This document shows positions 9,794 to 24,700 of a stretch of 64,000 nt of DNA, in pieces. The notes below the pieces were generated by a model. The model saw nothing but the letters and a program-made list of their open reading frames with translations, did not search any database and was not told the origin of the DNA. Each line of letters opens with the position of its first letter. Position 1 is the first letter of the stretch. A program made the translations under genes and the position numbers. Origin of the DNA: Tachypleus tridentatus (lineage: Eukaryota; Arthropoda; Merostomata; Xiphosura; Limulidae); NCBI RefSeq assembly GCF_004210375.1, contig NC_134834.1, positions 9,050,922 through 9,114,921 of the forward strand. Reading direction: 5' to 3'.

Positions 9794-12700
9794 AATATAG
9801 AATATAGTTAAGACAGTTGAATACACAGAGAGGAAACTTATTATAGAATATAGTTAAGACAGATGAATACAGAGAGAGGAAACTTATTACAGAATATAGT
9901 TAAGACAAATGAATACACAGAGAGGAAACTTATTATAGAATATAGTTAAGACAGATGAATACACAGAGAGGAAACTTATTATAGAATGTAGTTAAGACAG
10001 ATGAATACACAGAGAGGAAACTTATTATAGAATATAGTTAAGACAGATGAATACACAGAGAGGAAACTTATTACAGAATATAGTTAAGACAGATGAATAC
10101 ACAAAGAGGAAACTTATTACAGACTATAGTTAAGACAGATGAATACACAGAGAGGAAACTTATTACAGAATATAGTTAAGACAGATGAATACACAGAGAG
10201 GAAACTTATTACAGAATATAGTTAAGACAGATGAATACACAGAGAGGAAACTTATTATAGAATATAGTTAAGACAGATAAATACACAGAGAGGAAACTTA
10301 TTACAGAATATAGTTAAGACAGATGAATACACAGAGAGGAAACTTATTATAGAATATAGTTAAGACAGATGAATACACAGAGAGGAAACTTATTATAGAA
10401 TGTAGTTAAGACAGATGAATACACAGAGAGGAAACTTATTATAAAATATAGTTAAGACAGATGAATACACAGAGAGGAAACTTATTACAGAATGTAGTTA
10501 AGACAGATGAATATACAGAGAGGAAACTTATTATAGAATATAGTTAAGACAGATGAATACACAGAGAGGAAACTTATTATAAAATATAGTTAAGACAGAT
10601 GAATACACAGAGAGGAAACTTATTACAGAATATAGTTAAGACAGATGAATATACAGAGAGGAAACTTATTACAGAATATAGTTAAGACAGATGAATACAC
10701 AAAGAGGAAACTTATTATAGAATGTAGTTAAGACAGATGAATACACAGAGAGGAAACTTATTATAAAATATAGTTAAGACAGATGAATACACAGAGAGGA
10801 AACTTATTACAGAATATAGTTAAGACAGATGAATACACAGAGAGGAAACTTATTATAGAATGTAGTTAAGACAGATGAATACACAGAGAGGAAACTTATT
10901 ACAGAATATAGTTAACACAGATGAATACACAGAGAAGAAACTTATTATAGAATGTAGTTAAGATAGATGAATACACAGAGAGGAAACTTATTATAGAATA
11001 TAGTTAAGACAGATGAATACACAGAGAGGAAACTTATTACAGAATATAGTTAAGACAGATGAATACACAGAGAGGAAACTTATTACAGAATATAGTTAAG
11101 ACAGATGAATACACAGAGAGGAAACTTATTATAGAATATAGTTAAGACAGATAAATACACAGAGAGGAAACTTATTACAGAATATAGTTAAGACAGATGA
11201 ATACACAGAGAGGAAACTTATTATAGAATATAGTTAAGACAGATGAATACACAGAGAGGAAACTTATTATAGAATGTAGTTAAGACAGATGAATACACAG
11301 AGAGGAAACTTATTATAGAATATAGTTAAGACAGATGAATACACAGAGAGGAAACTTATTACAGAATATAGTTAAGACAGATGAATACACAAGAGAGAAA
11401 CTTATTATTAGTTAAGACAGATGAATACACAGAGAGGAAACTTATTATAAAATATAGTTAAGACAGATGAATACACAGAGAGGAAACTTATTACAGAATA
11501 TAGTTAAGACAGATGAATACAGAGAGGAAACCTTATTATATTACAGAATATAGTTAAGACAGATGAATACACAGAGAGGAAACTTATTATAGAATATAGT
11601 TAAGACAGATGAATACACAGAGAGGAAACTTATTACAGAATATAGTTAAGACAGATGAATACACAGAGAGGAAACTTATTACAGAATATAGTTTACAAGA
11701 GAGGAAACTTATTATAGAATATAGTTAAGACAGATGAATACACAGAGAGGAAACTTATTATAGAATATAGTTAAGACAGATGAATACACAGAGAGGAAAC
11801 TTATTAAAGTTAAGACAGATGAATACACAGAGAGGAAACTTATTACAGAATATAGTTAAGACAGATGAATACACAGAGAGGAAACTTATTATAGAATGTA
11901 GTTAAGACAGATGAATACACAGAGAGGAAACTTATTACAGAATGTAGTTAAGACAGATGAATACACAGAGAGGAAACTTATTACAGAATATAGTTAAGAC
12001 AGATGAATACACAGAGAGGAAACTTATTATAGAATATAGTTAAGACAGATGAATACACAGAGAGGAAACTTATTATAGAATAGTTAGTTAAGACAGATGA
12101 ATACAGATGAATACAGAGAGGAAACTTATTATAGAATATAGTTAAGACAGATGAATACACAGAGAGGAAACTTATTACAGAATATAGTTAAGACAGATGA
12201 ATACACAGAGAGGAAACTTATTACAGAATATAGTTAAGACAGATGAATACACAGAGAGGAAACTTATTATAGTTATAGTTAAGACAAGAATACACAGAGA
12301 GACTTGAATAGTTAAGACAGATGAATACACAGAGAGGAAACTTATTACAGAATATAGTTAAGACAGATGAATACACAGAGAGGAAACTTATTATAGAATA
12401 TAGTTAAGACAGATGAATACACAGAGAGGAAACTTATTATAGAATGTAGTTAAGACAGATGAATACACAGAGAGGAAACTTATTACAGAAATATAGTTAA
12501 GACAGATGAATACACAGAGAGGAAACTTATTACAGAATATAGTTAAGACAGATGAATACACAGAGAGGAAACTTATTATAGAATATAGTTAAGACAGATG
12601 AATACACAGAGAGGAAACTTATTACAGAATATAGTTAAGACAGATGAATACACAGAGAGGAAACTTATTATAGAATATAGTTAAGACAGATGAATACACA

Positions 12701-15700
12701 GAGAGGAAACTTATTACAGAATATAGTTAAGACAGATGAATACACAGAGAGGAAACTTATTATAGAATATAGTTAAGACAGATGAATACACAGAGAGGAA
12801 ACTTATTATAGAATATAGTTAAGACAGATGAATACACAGAGAGGAAACTTATTACAGAATATAGTTAATGACAGATGAATACAGATGAATACACAGAGGA
12901 AACTTATTACAGAATATAGTTAAGACAGATGAATACACAGAGAGGAAACTTATTATAGAATATAGTTAAGACAGATGAATACACAGAGAGGAAACTTATT
13001 ATAGAATATAGTTAAGACAGATGAATACACAGAGAGGAAACTTATTATAGAATATAGTTAAGACAGATGAATACACAGAGAGGAAACTTATTATAGAATA
13101 TAGTTAAGACAGATGAATACACAGAGAGGAAACTTATTATAGAATATAGTTAAGACAGATGAATACACAGAGAGGAAACTTATTACAGAATATAGTTAAG
13201 ACAGATGAATACACAGAGAGGAAACTTATTACAGAATATAGAATGTAGTTAAGACAGAGGAAACTTATTATAGATATAAGACACAGAGAGGAAACTTATT
13301 ATAGAATATAGTTAAGACAGATGAATACACAGAGAGGAAACTTATTACAGAATATAGTTAAGACAGATGAATACACAGAGAGTGAAACTTATTATAGAAT
13401 ATGAAGTTAAGACAGATGAATACACAGAGAGGAACCTTATTACAGAATATAGTTAAGACAGATGAATAGTTAAGACAGATGAATACACAGAGAGAAACTT
13501 ATTATAGAATATAGTTAAGACAGATGAATACACAGAGAGGAAACTTATTATAGAATATAGTTAAGACAGATGAATACACAGAGGAAACTTATTATAGAAT
13601 ATAGTTAAGACAGATGAATACACAGAGAGGAAACTTATTATAGAATATAGTTAAGACAGATGAATACACAGAGAGGAAACTTATTATAGAATATAGTTAA
13701 GACAGATGAATACACAGAGAGGAAACTTATTATAGAATATAGTTAAGACAGATGAATACACAGAGAGGAAACTTATTATAGAATATAGTTAAGACAGATG
13801 AATACACAGAGAGGAAACTTATTACAGAATATAGTTAAGACAGATGAATACACAGAGGAAACTTATACACAGAGAGGAAACTTATTACAGAATATAGTTA
13901 AGACAGATGAATACACAGAGAGGAAACTTATTACAGAATATAGTTAAGACAGATGAATACACAGAGAGGAAACTTATTATAGAATATAGTTAAGACAGAT
14001 GAATACACAGAGAGGAAACTTATTATAGAATATAGTTAAGACAGATGAATACACAGAGAGGAAAACTTATTATAGAAACAGATGAATACACAGAGAGGAA
14101 ACTTATTATAGAATATAGTTAAGACAGATGAATACACAGAGAGGAAACTTATTATAGAATATAGTTAAGACAGATGAATACACAGAGAGGAAACTTATTA
14201 TAGAATATAGTTAAGACAGATGAATACACAGAGAGGAAACTTATTATAGAATATAGTTAAGACAGATGAATACACAGAGAGAAACTTATTACAGAATATA
14301 GTTAAGACAGATGAATACACAGAGAGGAAACTTATTACAGAATATAGTTAAGACAGATGAATACACAGAGAGGAAACTTATTACAGAATATAGTTAAGAC
14401 AGATGAATACACAGAGAGGAAACTTATTATAGAATATAGTTAAGACAGATGAATACACAGAGAGGAAACTTATTACAGAATATAGTTAAGACAGATGAAT
14501 ACACAGAGAGGAAACTTATTATAGAATATAGTTAAGACAGATGAATACACAGAGAGGAAACTTATTACAGAATATAGTTAAGACAGATGAATACACAGAG
14601 AGGAAACTTATTACAGAATATAGTTAAGACAGATGAATACACAGAGAGGAAACTTATTATAGAATATAGTTAAGACAGATGAATACACAGAGAGGAAACT
14701 TATTACAGAATATAGTTAAGACAGATGAATACACAGAGAGGAAACTTATTACAGAATATAGTTAAGACAGATGAATACACAGAGAGGAAACTTATTATAG
14801 AATATAGTTAAGACAGATGAATACACAGAGAGGAAACTTATTATAGAATATAGTTAAGACAGATGAATACACAGAGAGGAAACTTATTATAGAATATAGT
14901 TAAGACAGATGAATACACAGAGAGGAAACTTATTATAGAATATAGTTAAGACAGATGAATACACAGAGAGGAAACTTATTATAGAATATAGTTAAGACAG
15001 ATGAATACACAGAGAGGAAACTTATTATAGAATATAGTTAAGACAGATGAATACACAGAGAGGAAACTTATTATAGAATATAGTTAAGACAGATGAATAC
15101 ACAGAGAGGAAACTTATTATAGAATATAGTTAAGACAGATGAATACACAGAGAGGAAACTTATTATAGAATATAGTTAAGACAGATGAATACACAGAGAG
15201 GAAACTTATTATAGAATATAGTTAAGACAGATGAATACACAGAGAGGAAACTTATTATAGAATATAGTTAAGACAGATGAATACACAGAGAGGAAACTTA
15301 TTACAGAATATAGTTAAGACAGATGAATACACAGAGAGGAAACTTATTACAGAATATGACAGATGAATACACAGAGAGGAAACTTATTATAGAATATAGT
15401 TAAGACAGATGAATACACAGAGAGGAAACTTATTATAGAATATAGTTAAGACAGATGAATACACAGAGAGGAAACTTATTATAGAATATAGTTAAGACAG
15501 ATGAATACACAGAGAGGAAACTTATTACAGAATATAGTTAAGACAGATGAATACACAGAGAGGAAACTTATTATAGAATATAGTTAAGACAGATGAATAC
15601 ACAGAGAGGAAACTTATTATAGAATATAGTTAAGACAGATGAATACACAGAGAGGAAACTTATTATAGAATATAGTTAAGACAGATGAATACACAGAGAG

Positions 15701-18700
15701 GAAACTTATTACAGAATATAGTTAAGACAGATGAATACACAGAGAGGAAACTTATTATAGAATATAGTTAAGACAGATGAATACACAGAGAGGAAACTTA
15801 TTATAGAATATAGTTAAGACAGATGAATACACAGAGAGGAAACTTATTATAGAATATAGTTAAGACAGATGAATACACAGAGAGGAAACTTATTATAGAA
15901 TATAGTTAAGACAGATGAATACACAGAGAGGAAACTTATTATAGAATATAGTTAAGACAGATGAATACACAGAGAGGAAACTTATTATAGAATATAGTTA
16001 AGACAGATGAATACACAGAGAGGAAACTTATTATAGAATATAGTTAAGACAGATGAATACACAGAGAGGAAACTTATTATAGAATATAGTTAAGACAGAT
16101 GAATACACAGAGAGGAAACTTATTATAGAATATAGTTAAGACAGATGAATACACAGAGAGAGGAAACTTATTATAGAATATAGTTAAGACAGATGAATAC
16201 ACAGAGAGGAAACTTATTATAGAATATAGTTAAGACAGATGAATACACAGAGAGGAAACTTATTATAGAATATAGTTAAGACAGATGAATACACAGAGAG
16301 GAAACTTATTATAGAATATAGTTAAGACAGATGAATACACAGAGAGAAACTTATTATAGAATATAGTTAAGACAGATGAATACACAGAGAGTGAAACTTA
16401 TTACAGAATATAGTTAAGACAGATGAATACACAGAGAGGAAACTTATTACAGAATATAGTTAAGACAGATGAATACACAGAGAGGAAACTTATTATAGAA
16501 TATAGTTAAGACAGATGAATACACAGAGAGGAAACTTATTACAGAATATAGTTAAGACAGATGAATACACAGAGAGGAAACTTATTACAGAATATAGTTA
16601 AGACAGATGAATACACAGAGAGAAACTTATATAGAAGTTAACACAGATGAATACACAGAGAGGAAACTTATTATAGAATATAGTTAAGACAGATGAATAC
16701 ACAGAGAGGAAACTTATTACAGAATATAGTTAAGACAGATGAATACACAGAGAGGAAACTTATTATAGAATATAGTTAAGACAGATGAATACACAGAGAC
16801 AGATGAAACTTATTATAGAATATAGTTAAGACAGATGAATACACAGAGAGGAAACTTATTATAGAATATAGTTAAGACAGATGAATACACAGAGAGGAAA
16901 CTTATTATAGAATATAGTTAAGACAGATGAATACACAGAGAGGAAACTTATTATAGAATATAGTTAAGACAGATGAATACACAGAGAGGAAACTTATTAC
17001 AGAATATAGTTAAGACAGATGAATACACAGAGAGGAAACTTATTACAGAATATAGTTAAGACAGATGAATACACAGAGAGGAAACTTATTACAGAATATA
17101 GTTAAGACAGATGAATACACAGAGAGGAAACTTATTATAGAATATAGTTAAGACAGATGAATACACAGAGAGGAAACTTATTACAGAATATAGTTAAGAC
17201 AGATGAATACACAGAGAGGAAACTTATTACAGAATATAGTTAAGACAGATGAATACACAGAGAGGAAACTTATTATAGAATATAGTTAAGACAGATGAAT
17301 ACACAGAGAGGAACTTATTTAGAATATAGTTAAGACAGATGAATACACAGAGAGGAAACTTATTAGAATATAAGACAGATGAATACACAGAGAGGAAACT
17401 TATTATAGAATATAGTTAAGACAGATGAATACACAGAGAGGAAACTTATTATAGAATATAGTTAAGACAGATGAATACACAGAGAGGAAACTTATTATAG
17501 AATATAGTTAAGACAGATGAATACACAGAGAGAGGAAACTTATTATAGAATATAGTTAAGACAGATGAATACACAGAGAGGAAACTTATTATAGAATATA
17601 GTTAAGACAGATGAATACACAGAGAGGAAACTTATTATAGAATATAGTTAAGACAGATGAATACACAGAGAGGAAACTTATTATAGAATATAGTTAAGAC
17701 AGATGAATACACAGAGAGGAAACTTATTATAGAATATAGTTACAAGACAGATGAATACACAGAGAGGAAACTTATTATAGAATATAGTTAAGACAGATGA
17801 ATACACAGAGAGGAAACTTATTACAGAATTAGTTAAGACAGAGAATATAGTTAAGACAGATGAATACACAGAGAGGAAACTTATTACAGAATATAGTTAA
17901 GACAGATGAATACACAGAGAGGAAACTTATTACAGAATATAGTTAAGACAGATGAATACACAGAGAGGAAACTTATTATAGAATATAGTTAAGACAGATG
18001 AATACACAGAGAGGAAACTTATTATAGAATATAGTTAAGACAGATGAATACACAGAGAGGAAACTTATTATAGAATATAGTTAAGACAGATGAATACACA
18101 GAGAGGAAACTTATTATAGAATATAGTTAAGACAGATGAATACACAGAGAGGAAACTTATTATAGAATATAGTTAAGACAGATGAATACACAGAGAGGAA
18201 ACTTATTATAGAATATAGTTAAGACAGATGAATACACAGAGAGGAAACTTATTATAGAATATAGTTAAGACAGATGAATACACAGAGAGGAAACTTATTA
18301 TAGAATATAGTTAAGACAGATGAATACACAGAGAGGAAAACTTATTATAGAATATAGTTAAGACAGATGAATACACAGAGAGGAAACTTATTACAGAATA
18401 TAGTTAAACTTATTATAGAATATAGTTAAGACAGATGAATACACAGAGAGGAAACTTATTATAGAATATAGTTAAGACAGATGAATACACAGAGAAACTT
18501 ATTATAGAATATAGTTAAGACAGATGAATACACAGAGAGGAAACACAGAGAGAGGAAACTTATTATAGAATATAGTTAAGACAGATGAATACACAGAGAG
18601 GAAACTTATTATAGAATATAGTTAAGACAGATGAATACACAGAGAGGAAACTTATTATAGAATATAGTTAAGACAGATGAATACACAGAGAGGAAACTTA

Positions 18701-21300
18701 TTACAGAATATAGTTAAGACAGATGAATACACAGAGAGGAAACTTATTATAGAATATAGTTAAGACAGATGAATACACAGAGAGGAAACTTATTATAGAA
18801 TATAGTTAAGACAGATGAATACACAGAGAGGAAACTTATTATAGAATATAGTTAAGACAGATGAATACACAGAGAGGAAACTTATTATAGAATATAGTTA
18901 AGACAGATGAATACACAGAGAGGAAACTTATTATAGAATATAGTTAAGACAGATGAATACACAGAGAGGAAACTTATTATAGAATATAGTTAAGACAGAT
19001 GAATACACAGAGAGGAAACTTATTATAGAATATAGTTAAGACAGATGAATACACAGAGAGGAAACTTATTATAGAATATAGTTAAGACAGATGAATACAC
19101 AGAGAGGAAACTTATTACAGAATATAGTTAAGACAGATGAATACACAGAGAGGAAACTTATTACAGAATATAGTTAAGACAGATGAATACACAGAGAGGA
19201 AACTTATTATAGAATATAGTTAAGACAGATGAATACACAGAGAGGAAACTTATTATAGAATATAGTTAAGACAGATGAATACACAGAGAGGAAACTTATT
19301 ACAGAATATAGTTAAGACAGATGAATACACAGAGAGGAAACTTATTACAGAATATAGTTAAGACAGATGAATACACAGAGAGAAACTTATTACAGAATAT
19401 AGTTAAGACAGATGAATACACAGAGGAAACTTATTACAGAATATAGTTAAGACAGATGAATACACAGAGAGGAAATTATAGAATATAGTTAAGACAGATG
19501 AATACACAGAGAGGAAACAGATTACTTATTATAGAATATAGTTAAGACAGATGAATACACAGAGAGGAAACTTATTATAGAATATAGTTAAGACAGATGA
19601 ATACACAGAGAGGAAACTTATTACAGAATATAGTTAAGACAGATGAATACACAGAGAGAGGAAACTTATTATAGAATATAGTTAAGACAGATGAATACAC
19701 AGAGAGGAAAGAGGAAACTTATTATAGAATATAGTTAAGACAGATGAATACACAGAGAGGAAACTTATTATAGAATATAGTTAAGACAGATGAATACACA
19801 GACAGAGAGATGAATACACAGAGAAACTTATTATAGAATATAGTTAAGACAGATGAATACACAGAGAGGAAACTTATTATAGAATATAGTTAAGACAGAT
19901 GAATACACAGAGAGGAAACTTATTATAGAATATAGTTAAGACAGATGAACAGAGAGGAAACAGAGAGAAACAGATGAATACACAGAGAGAATTATTACAG
20001 AATATAGTTAAGACAGATGAATACACAGAGAGGAAACTTATTACAGAATATAGTTAAGACAGATGAATACACAGAGAGGAAACTTATTATAGAATATAGT
20101 TAAGACAGATGAATACACAGAGAGGAAACTTATTATAGAATATAGTTAAGACAGATGAATACACAGAGAGGAAACTTATTACAGAATATAGTTAAGACAG
20201 ATGAATACACAGAGAGGAAACTTATTACAGAATATAGTTAAGACAGATGAATACACAGAGAGGAAACTTATTATAGAATATAGTTAAGACAGATGAATAC
20301 ACAGAGAGGAAACTTATTATAGAATATAGTTAAGACAGATGAATACACAGAGAGGAAACTTATTATAGAATATAGTTAAGACAGATGAATACACAGAGAG
20401 GAAACTTATTATAGAATATAGTTAAGACAGATGAATACACAGAGAGGAAACTTATTATAGAATATAGTTAAGACAGATGAATACACAGAGAGGAAACTTA
20501 TTATAGAATATAGTTAAGACAGATGAATACACAGAGAGGAAACTTATTATAGAATATAGTTAAGACAGATGAATACACAGAGAGGAAACTTATTACAGAA
20601 TATAGTTAACACAGATGAATACACAGAGAGGAAACTTATTATAGAATATAGTTAAGACAGATGAATACACAGAGAGGAAACTTATTATAGAATATAGTTA
20701 AGACAGATGAATACACAGAGAGGAAACTTATTACAGAATATAGTTAAGACAGATGAATACACAGAGAGGAAACTTATTACAGAATATAGTTAAGACAGAT
20801 GAATACACAGAGAGGAAACTTATTATAGAATATAGTTAAGACAGATGAATACACAGAGAGGAAACTTATTATAGAATATAGTTAAGACAGATGAATACAC
20901 AGAGAGGAAACTTATTACAGAATATAGTTAAGACAGATGAATACACAGAGAGGAAACTTATTATAGAATATAGTTAAGACAGATGAATACACAGAGAGGA
21001 AACTTATTATAGAATATAGTTAAGACAGATAAATACACAGAGAGGAAACTTATTATAGAATGTAGTTAAGACAGATGAATACACAGAGAGGAAACTTATT
21101 ATAGAATGTAGTTAAGACAGATGAATACACAGAGAGGAAACTTATTATAGAATGTAGTTAAGACAGATGAATACACAGAGAGGAAACTTATTACAGAATA
21201 TAGTTAAGACAGATGAATACACAGAGAGGAAACTTATTATAGAATATAGTTTAGACAGATGAAACACAGAGAGGAAACTTATTATAGAATGTAGTTAAGG
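9791..21300. repeat. 46-bp satellite array, about 250 copies, 11.5 kb
   Basis: The unit contains TATAGTTAAGACAGATGAAT, ACACAGAGAGGAAACTTATT and a variable TATAG/TACAG joint; the period is 46 bases. Most units differ only at the T/C joint or at ATATAG/ATGTAG. Irregular units with deletions or duplicated fragments cluster around 11390-13480, 16620-17390, 17740-17850, 18400-18550 and 19380-20000. It fills intron 3 of the PDZ gene and stops 62 bases before the exon 4 acceptor. Confidence 0.97.
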
Positions 21301-21362
21301 TAGACGAATGCAAGCCAAGTTGGAATGCTTATTAAATGTTTACATTTTTCTTGTTTGTACAG

Positions 21363-21561
21363 GTACAAGAGTAAACAAACCAGACCAGGTTGAAATCCCA
21401 CAATACGCTGTTATTGATAAAAGCAAAAAATCCTGCCATGCTGAGCAGGCTACATCACTTCCTAGAGTAGTCAGTAACCCTTGTATCGTGAATAACACAG
21501 ATGGCCCCTTCTGTGAAGAGCAGAGACCACCGGTGCCTCCGAAAAAGTTCATGTGCAGGAG
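21363..21561 (+). CDS. PDZ-domain protein, exon 4
   Basis: The acceptor CTTGTTTGTACAG|GT begins the exon with two bases (phase 1, matching the exon 3 donor), and the donor AGGAG|GTAAGT ends it in phase 2. The 66 residues include a proline-rich RPPVPPKK segment near the C-terminal end of the exon, a plausible SH3-type ligand, plus a polar, probably disordered region. The preceding intron is almost wholly tandem repeat. The ATG at 21308 belongs to the intron. Confidence 0.75.
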
Positions 21562-21777
21562 GTAAGTTACAGTTTCGTGTCATTCAAGTATCTCAAAAGA
21601 CTGTTTAGTAAATGCTGTTTGTTTCTCTATTTCTCATGATAATTCATATATTGAGCAGCGTTTCTCAACTGAGAGGTCGCATTCCAGAACTGGTCTATCG
21701 GAATATGTTAACTTGGGGATCAAATAGATTGGAACTAAGTCATAGTTTGTTCACTAAGCATTGAATAAGTTAGAAAC

Positions 21778-24700
21778 AGGTGTTATTTTCAACTTATTGT
21801 TAACTATGTCTTCACGTTGTTAATTAGACTAACACTTCTATTATATCATGTGATTATAAATAGGTGTTATCTACAAGTCATCGTTAACTTGACACTTCCA
21901 TGTCAGACTCACACTTCTATTATACCATGTGACTATAAATAGGTGTTATCTTCAAGTCATTATAAACTTGACACTTCCATGTCAGACTAACACTTCTATT
22001 ATATCATGTGATTATAAATAGGTGTTATCTTCAAGTCATTATAAACTTGACACTTCCATGTCAGACTAACACTTCTATTATATCATGTGATTATAAATAG
22101 GTGTTATCTTCAAGTCATTATAAACTTGACACTTCTATGTCAGACTAACACTTCTGTTATTTCATGTGATTATAAATAGGTGTTATCTTCAAGTCATCGT
22201 TAACTTGACACTTCCATGTCAGACTAACACTTCCATTATTTCATGTGATTATAAATAGGTGTTATCTACAAGTCATCGTTAACTTGACACTTCCATGTCA
22301 GACTGACACTTCTATTATATCATGTGATTATAAATAGGTGTTATCTACAAGTCATCGTTAACTTGACACTTCCATGTCAGACTAACACTTCTATTATATC
22401 ATGTGACTATAAATAGGTGTTATCTACAAGTCATCGTTAACTTGACACTTCCATGTCAGACTAACATTTCTATTATTTCATGTGACTATAAATAGGTGTT
22501 ATCTACAAGTCATCGTTAACTTGACACTTCCATGTCAGACTAACACTTCTATTATATCATGTGATTATAAATAGGTGTTATCTACAAGTCATCGTTAACT
22601 TGACACTTCCATGTCAGACTAACAATTCTATTATATCATGTGACTATAAATAGGTGTTATCTACAAGTCATCGTTAACTTGACACTTCCATGTCAGACTA
22701 ACACTTCCATTATTTCATGTGACTATAAATAGGTGTTATCTACAAGTCATCGTTAACTTGACACTTCCATGTCAGACTAACACTTCCATTATTTCATGTG
22801 ACTATAAATAGGTGTTATCTACAAGTCATCGTTAACTTGACACTTCCATGTCAGACTAACACTTCCATTATATCATGTGATTATAAATAGGTGTTATCTA
22901 CAAGTCATCGTTAACTTGACACTTCCATGTCAGACTAACACTTCTATTATATCATGTGACTATAAATAGGTGTTATCTACAAGTCATCGGTAACTTGACA
23001 CTTCCATGTCAGACTAACATTTCTATTATTTCATGTGACTATAAATAGGTGTTATCTACAAGTCATCGTTAACTTGACACTTCCATGTCAGACTAACACT
23101 TCTATTATATCATGTGATTATAAATAGGTGTTATCTACAAGTCATCGTTAACTTGACACTTCCATGTCAGACTAACAATTCTATTATATCATGTGATTAT
23201 AAATAGGTGTTATCTACAAGTCATCGTTAACCTGACACTTCCATGTCAGACTAACACTTCCATTATTTCATGTGACTATAAATAGGTGTTATCTACAAGT
23301 CATCGTTAACTTGACACTTCCATGTCAGACTAATACTTCCATTATTTCATGTGACTATAAATATGTGTTATCTACAAGTCATCGTTAACTTGACACTTCC
23401 ATGTCAGACTAACACTTCCATTATTTCATGTGACTATAAATAGGTGTTATCTACAAGTCATCGTTAACTTGACACTTCCATGTCAGACTAACACTTCTAT
23501 TATATCATGTGACTATAAATAGGTGTTATCTACAAGTCATCGTTAACTTGACACTTCCATGTCAGACTAACACTTCTATTATATCATGTGACTATAAATA
23601 GGTGTTATCGACAAGTCATCGTTAACTTGACACTTCCATGTCAGACTAACACTTCTATTATATCATGTGATTATAAATAGGTGTTATCTAGAAGTTATCG
23701 TTAACTTGACACTTCCATGTCAGACTAACACTTCTATTATTTCATGTGACTATAAATAGGTGTTATCTACAAGTCATTATTAACTTGACACTTCCATGTC
23801 AGACTAACACTTCTATTGTATCATGTGACTATAAATAGGTGTTATCTACAAGTCATCGTTAACTTGACACTTCCATGTCAGACTGACACTTCTATTATAT
23901 CATGTGATTATAAATAGGTGTTATCTACAAGTTATCGTTAACTTGACACTTCCATGTCAGACTAACACTTCTATTATATCATGTGACTATAAATAGGTGT
24001 TATCTACAAGTCATCGTTAACTTGACACTTCCATGTCAGACTGACACTTCTATTATATCATGTGATTATAAATAGGTGTTATCTACAAGTTATCGTTAAC
24101 TTGACACTTCCATGTCAGACTAACACTTCTATTATATCATGTGACTATAAATAGGTGTTATCTACAAGTCATCGTTAACTTGACACTTCCATGTCAGACT
24201 AACACTTCTATTATATCATGTGACTATAAATAGGTGTTATCTACAAGTCATCGTTAACTTGACACTTCCATGTCAGACTAACACTTCTATTATATCATGT
24301 GACTATAAATAGGTGTTATCTACAAGTCATCGTTAACTTGACACTTCCATGTCAGACTAACACTTCCATTATTTCATGTGACTATAAATAGGTGTTATCT
24401 ACAAGTCATCGTTAACTTGACACTTCCATGTCAGACTAACACTTCTATTATATCATGTGACTATAAATAGGTGTTATCGACAAGTCATCGTTAACTTGAC
24501 ACTTCCATGTCAGACTAACACTTCTATTATATCATGTGATTATAAATAGGTGTTATCTACAAGTTATCGTTAACTTGACAATTCCATGTCAGACTAACAC
24601 TTCTATTATATCATGTGACTATAAATAGGTGTTATCTACAAGTCATCGTTAACTTGACACTTCCATGTCAGACTAACACTTCCATTATTTCATGTGACTA

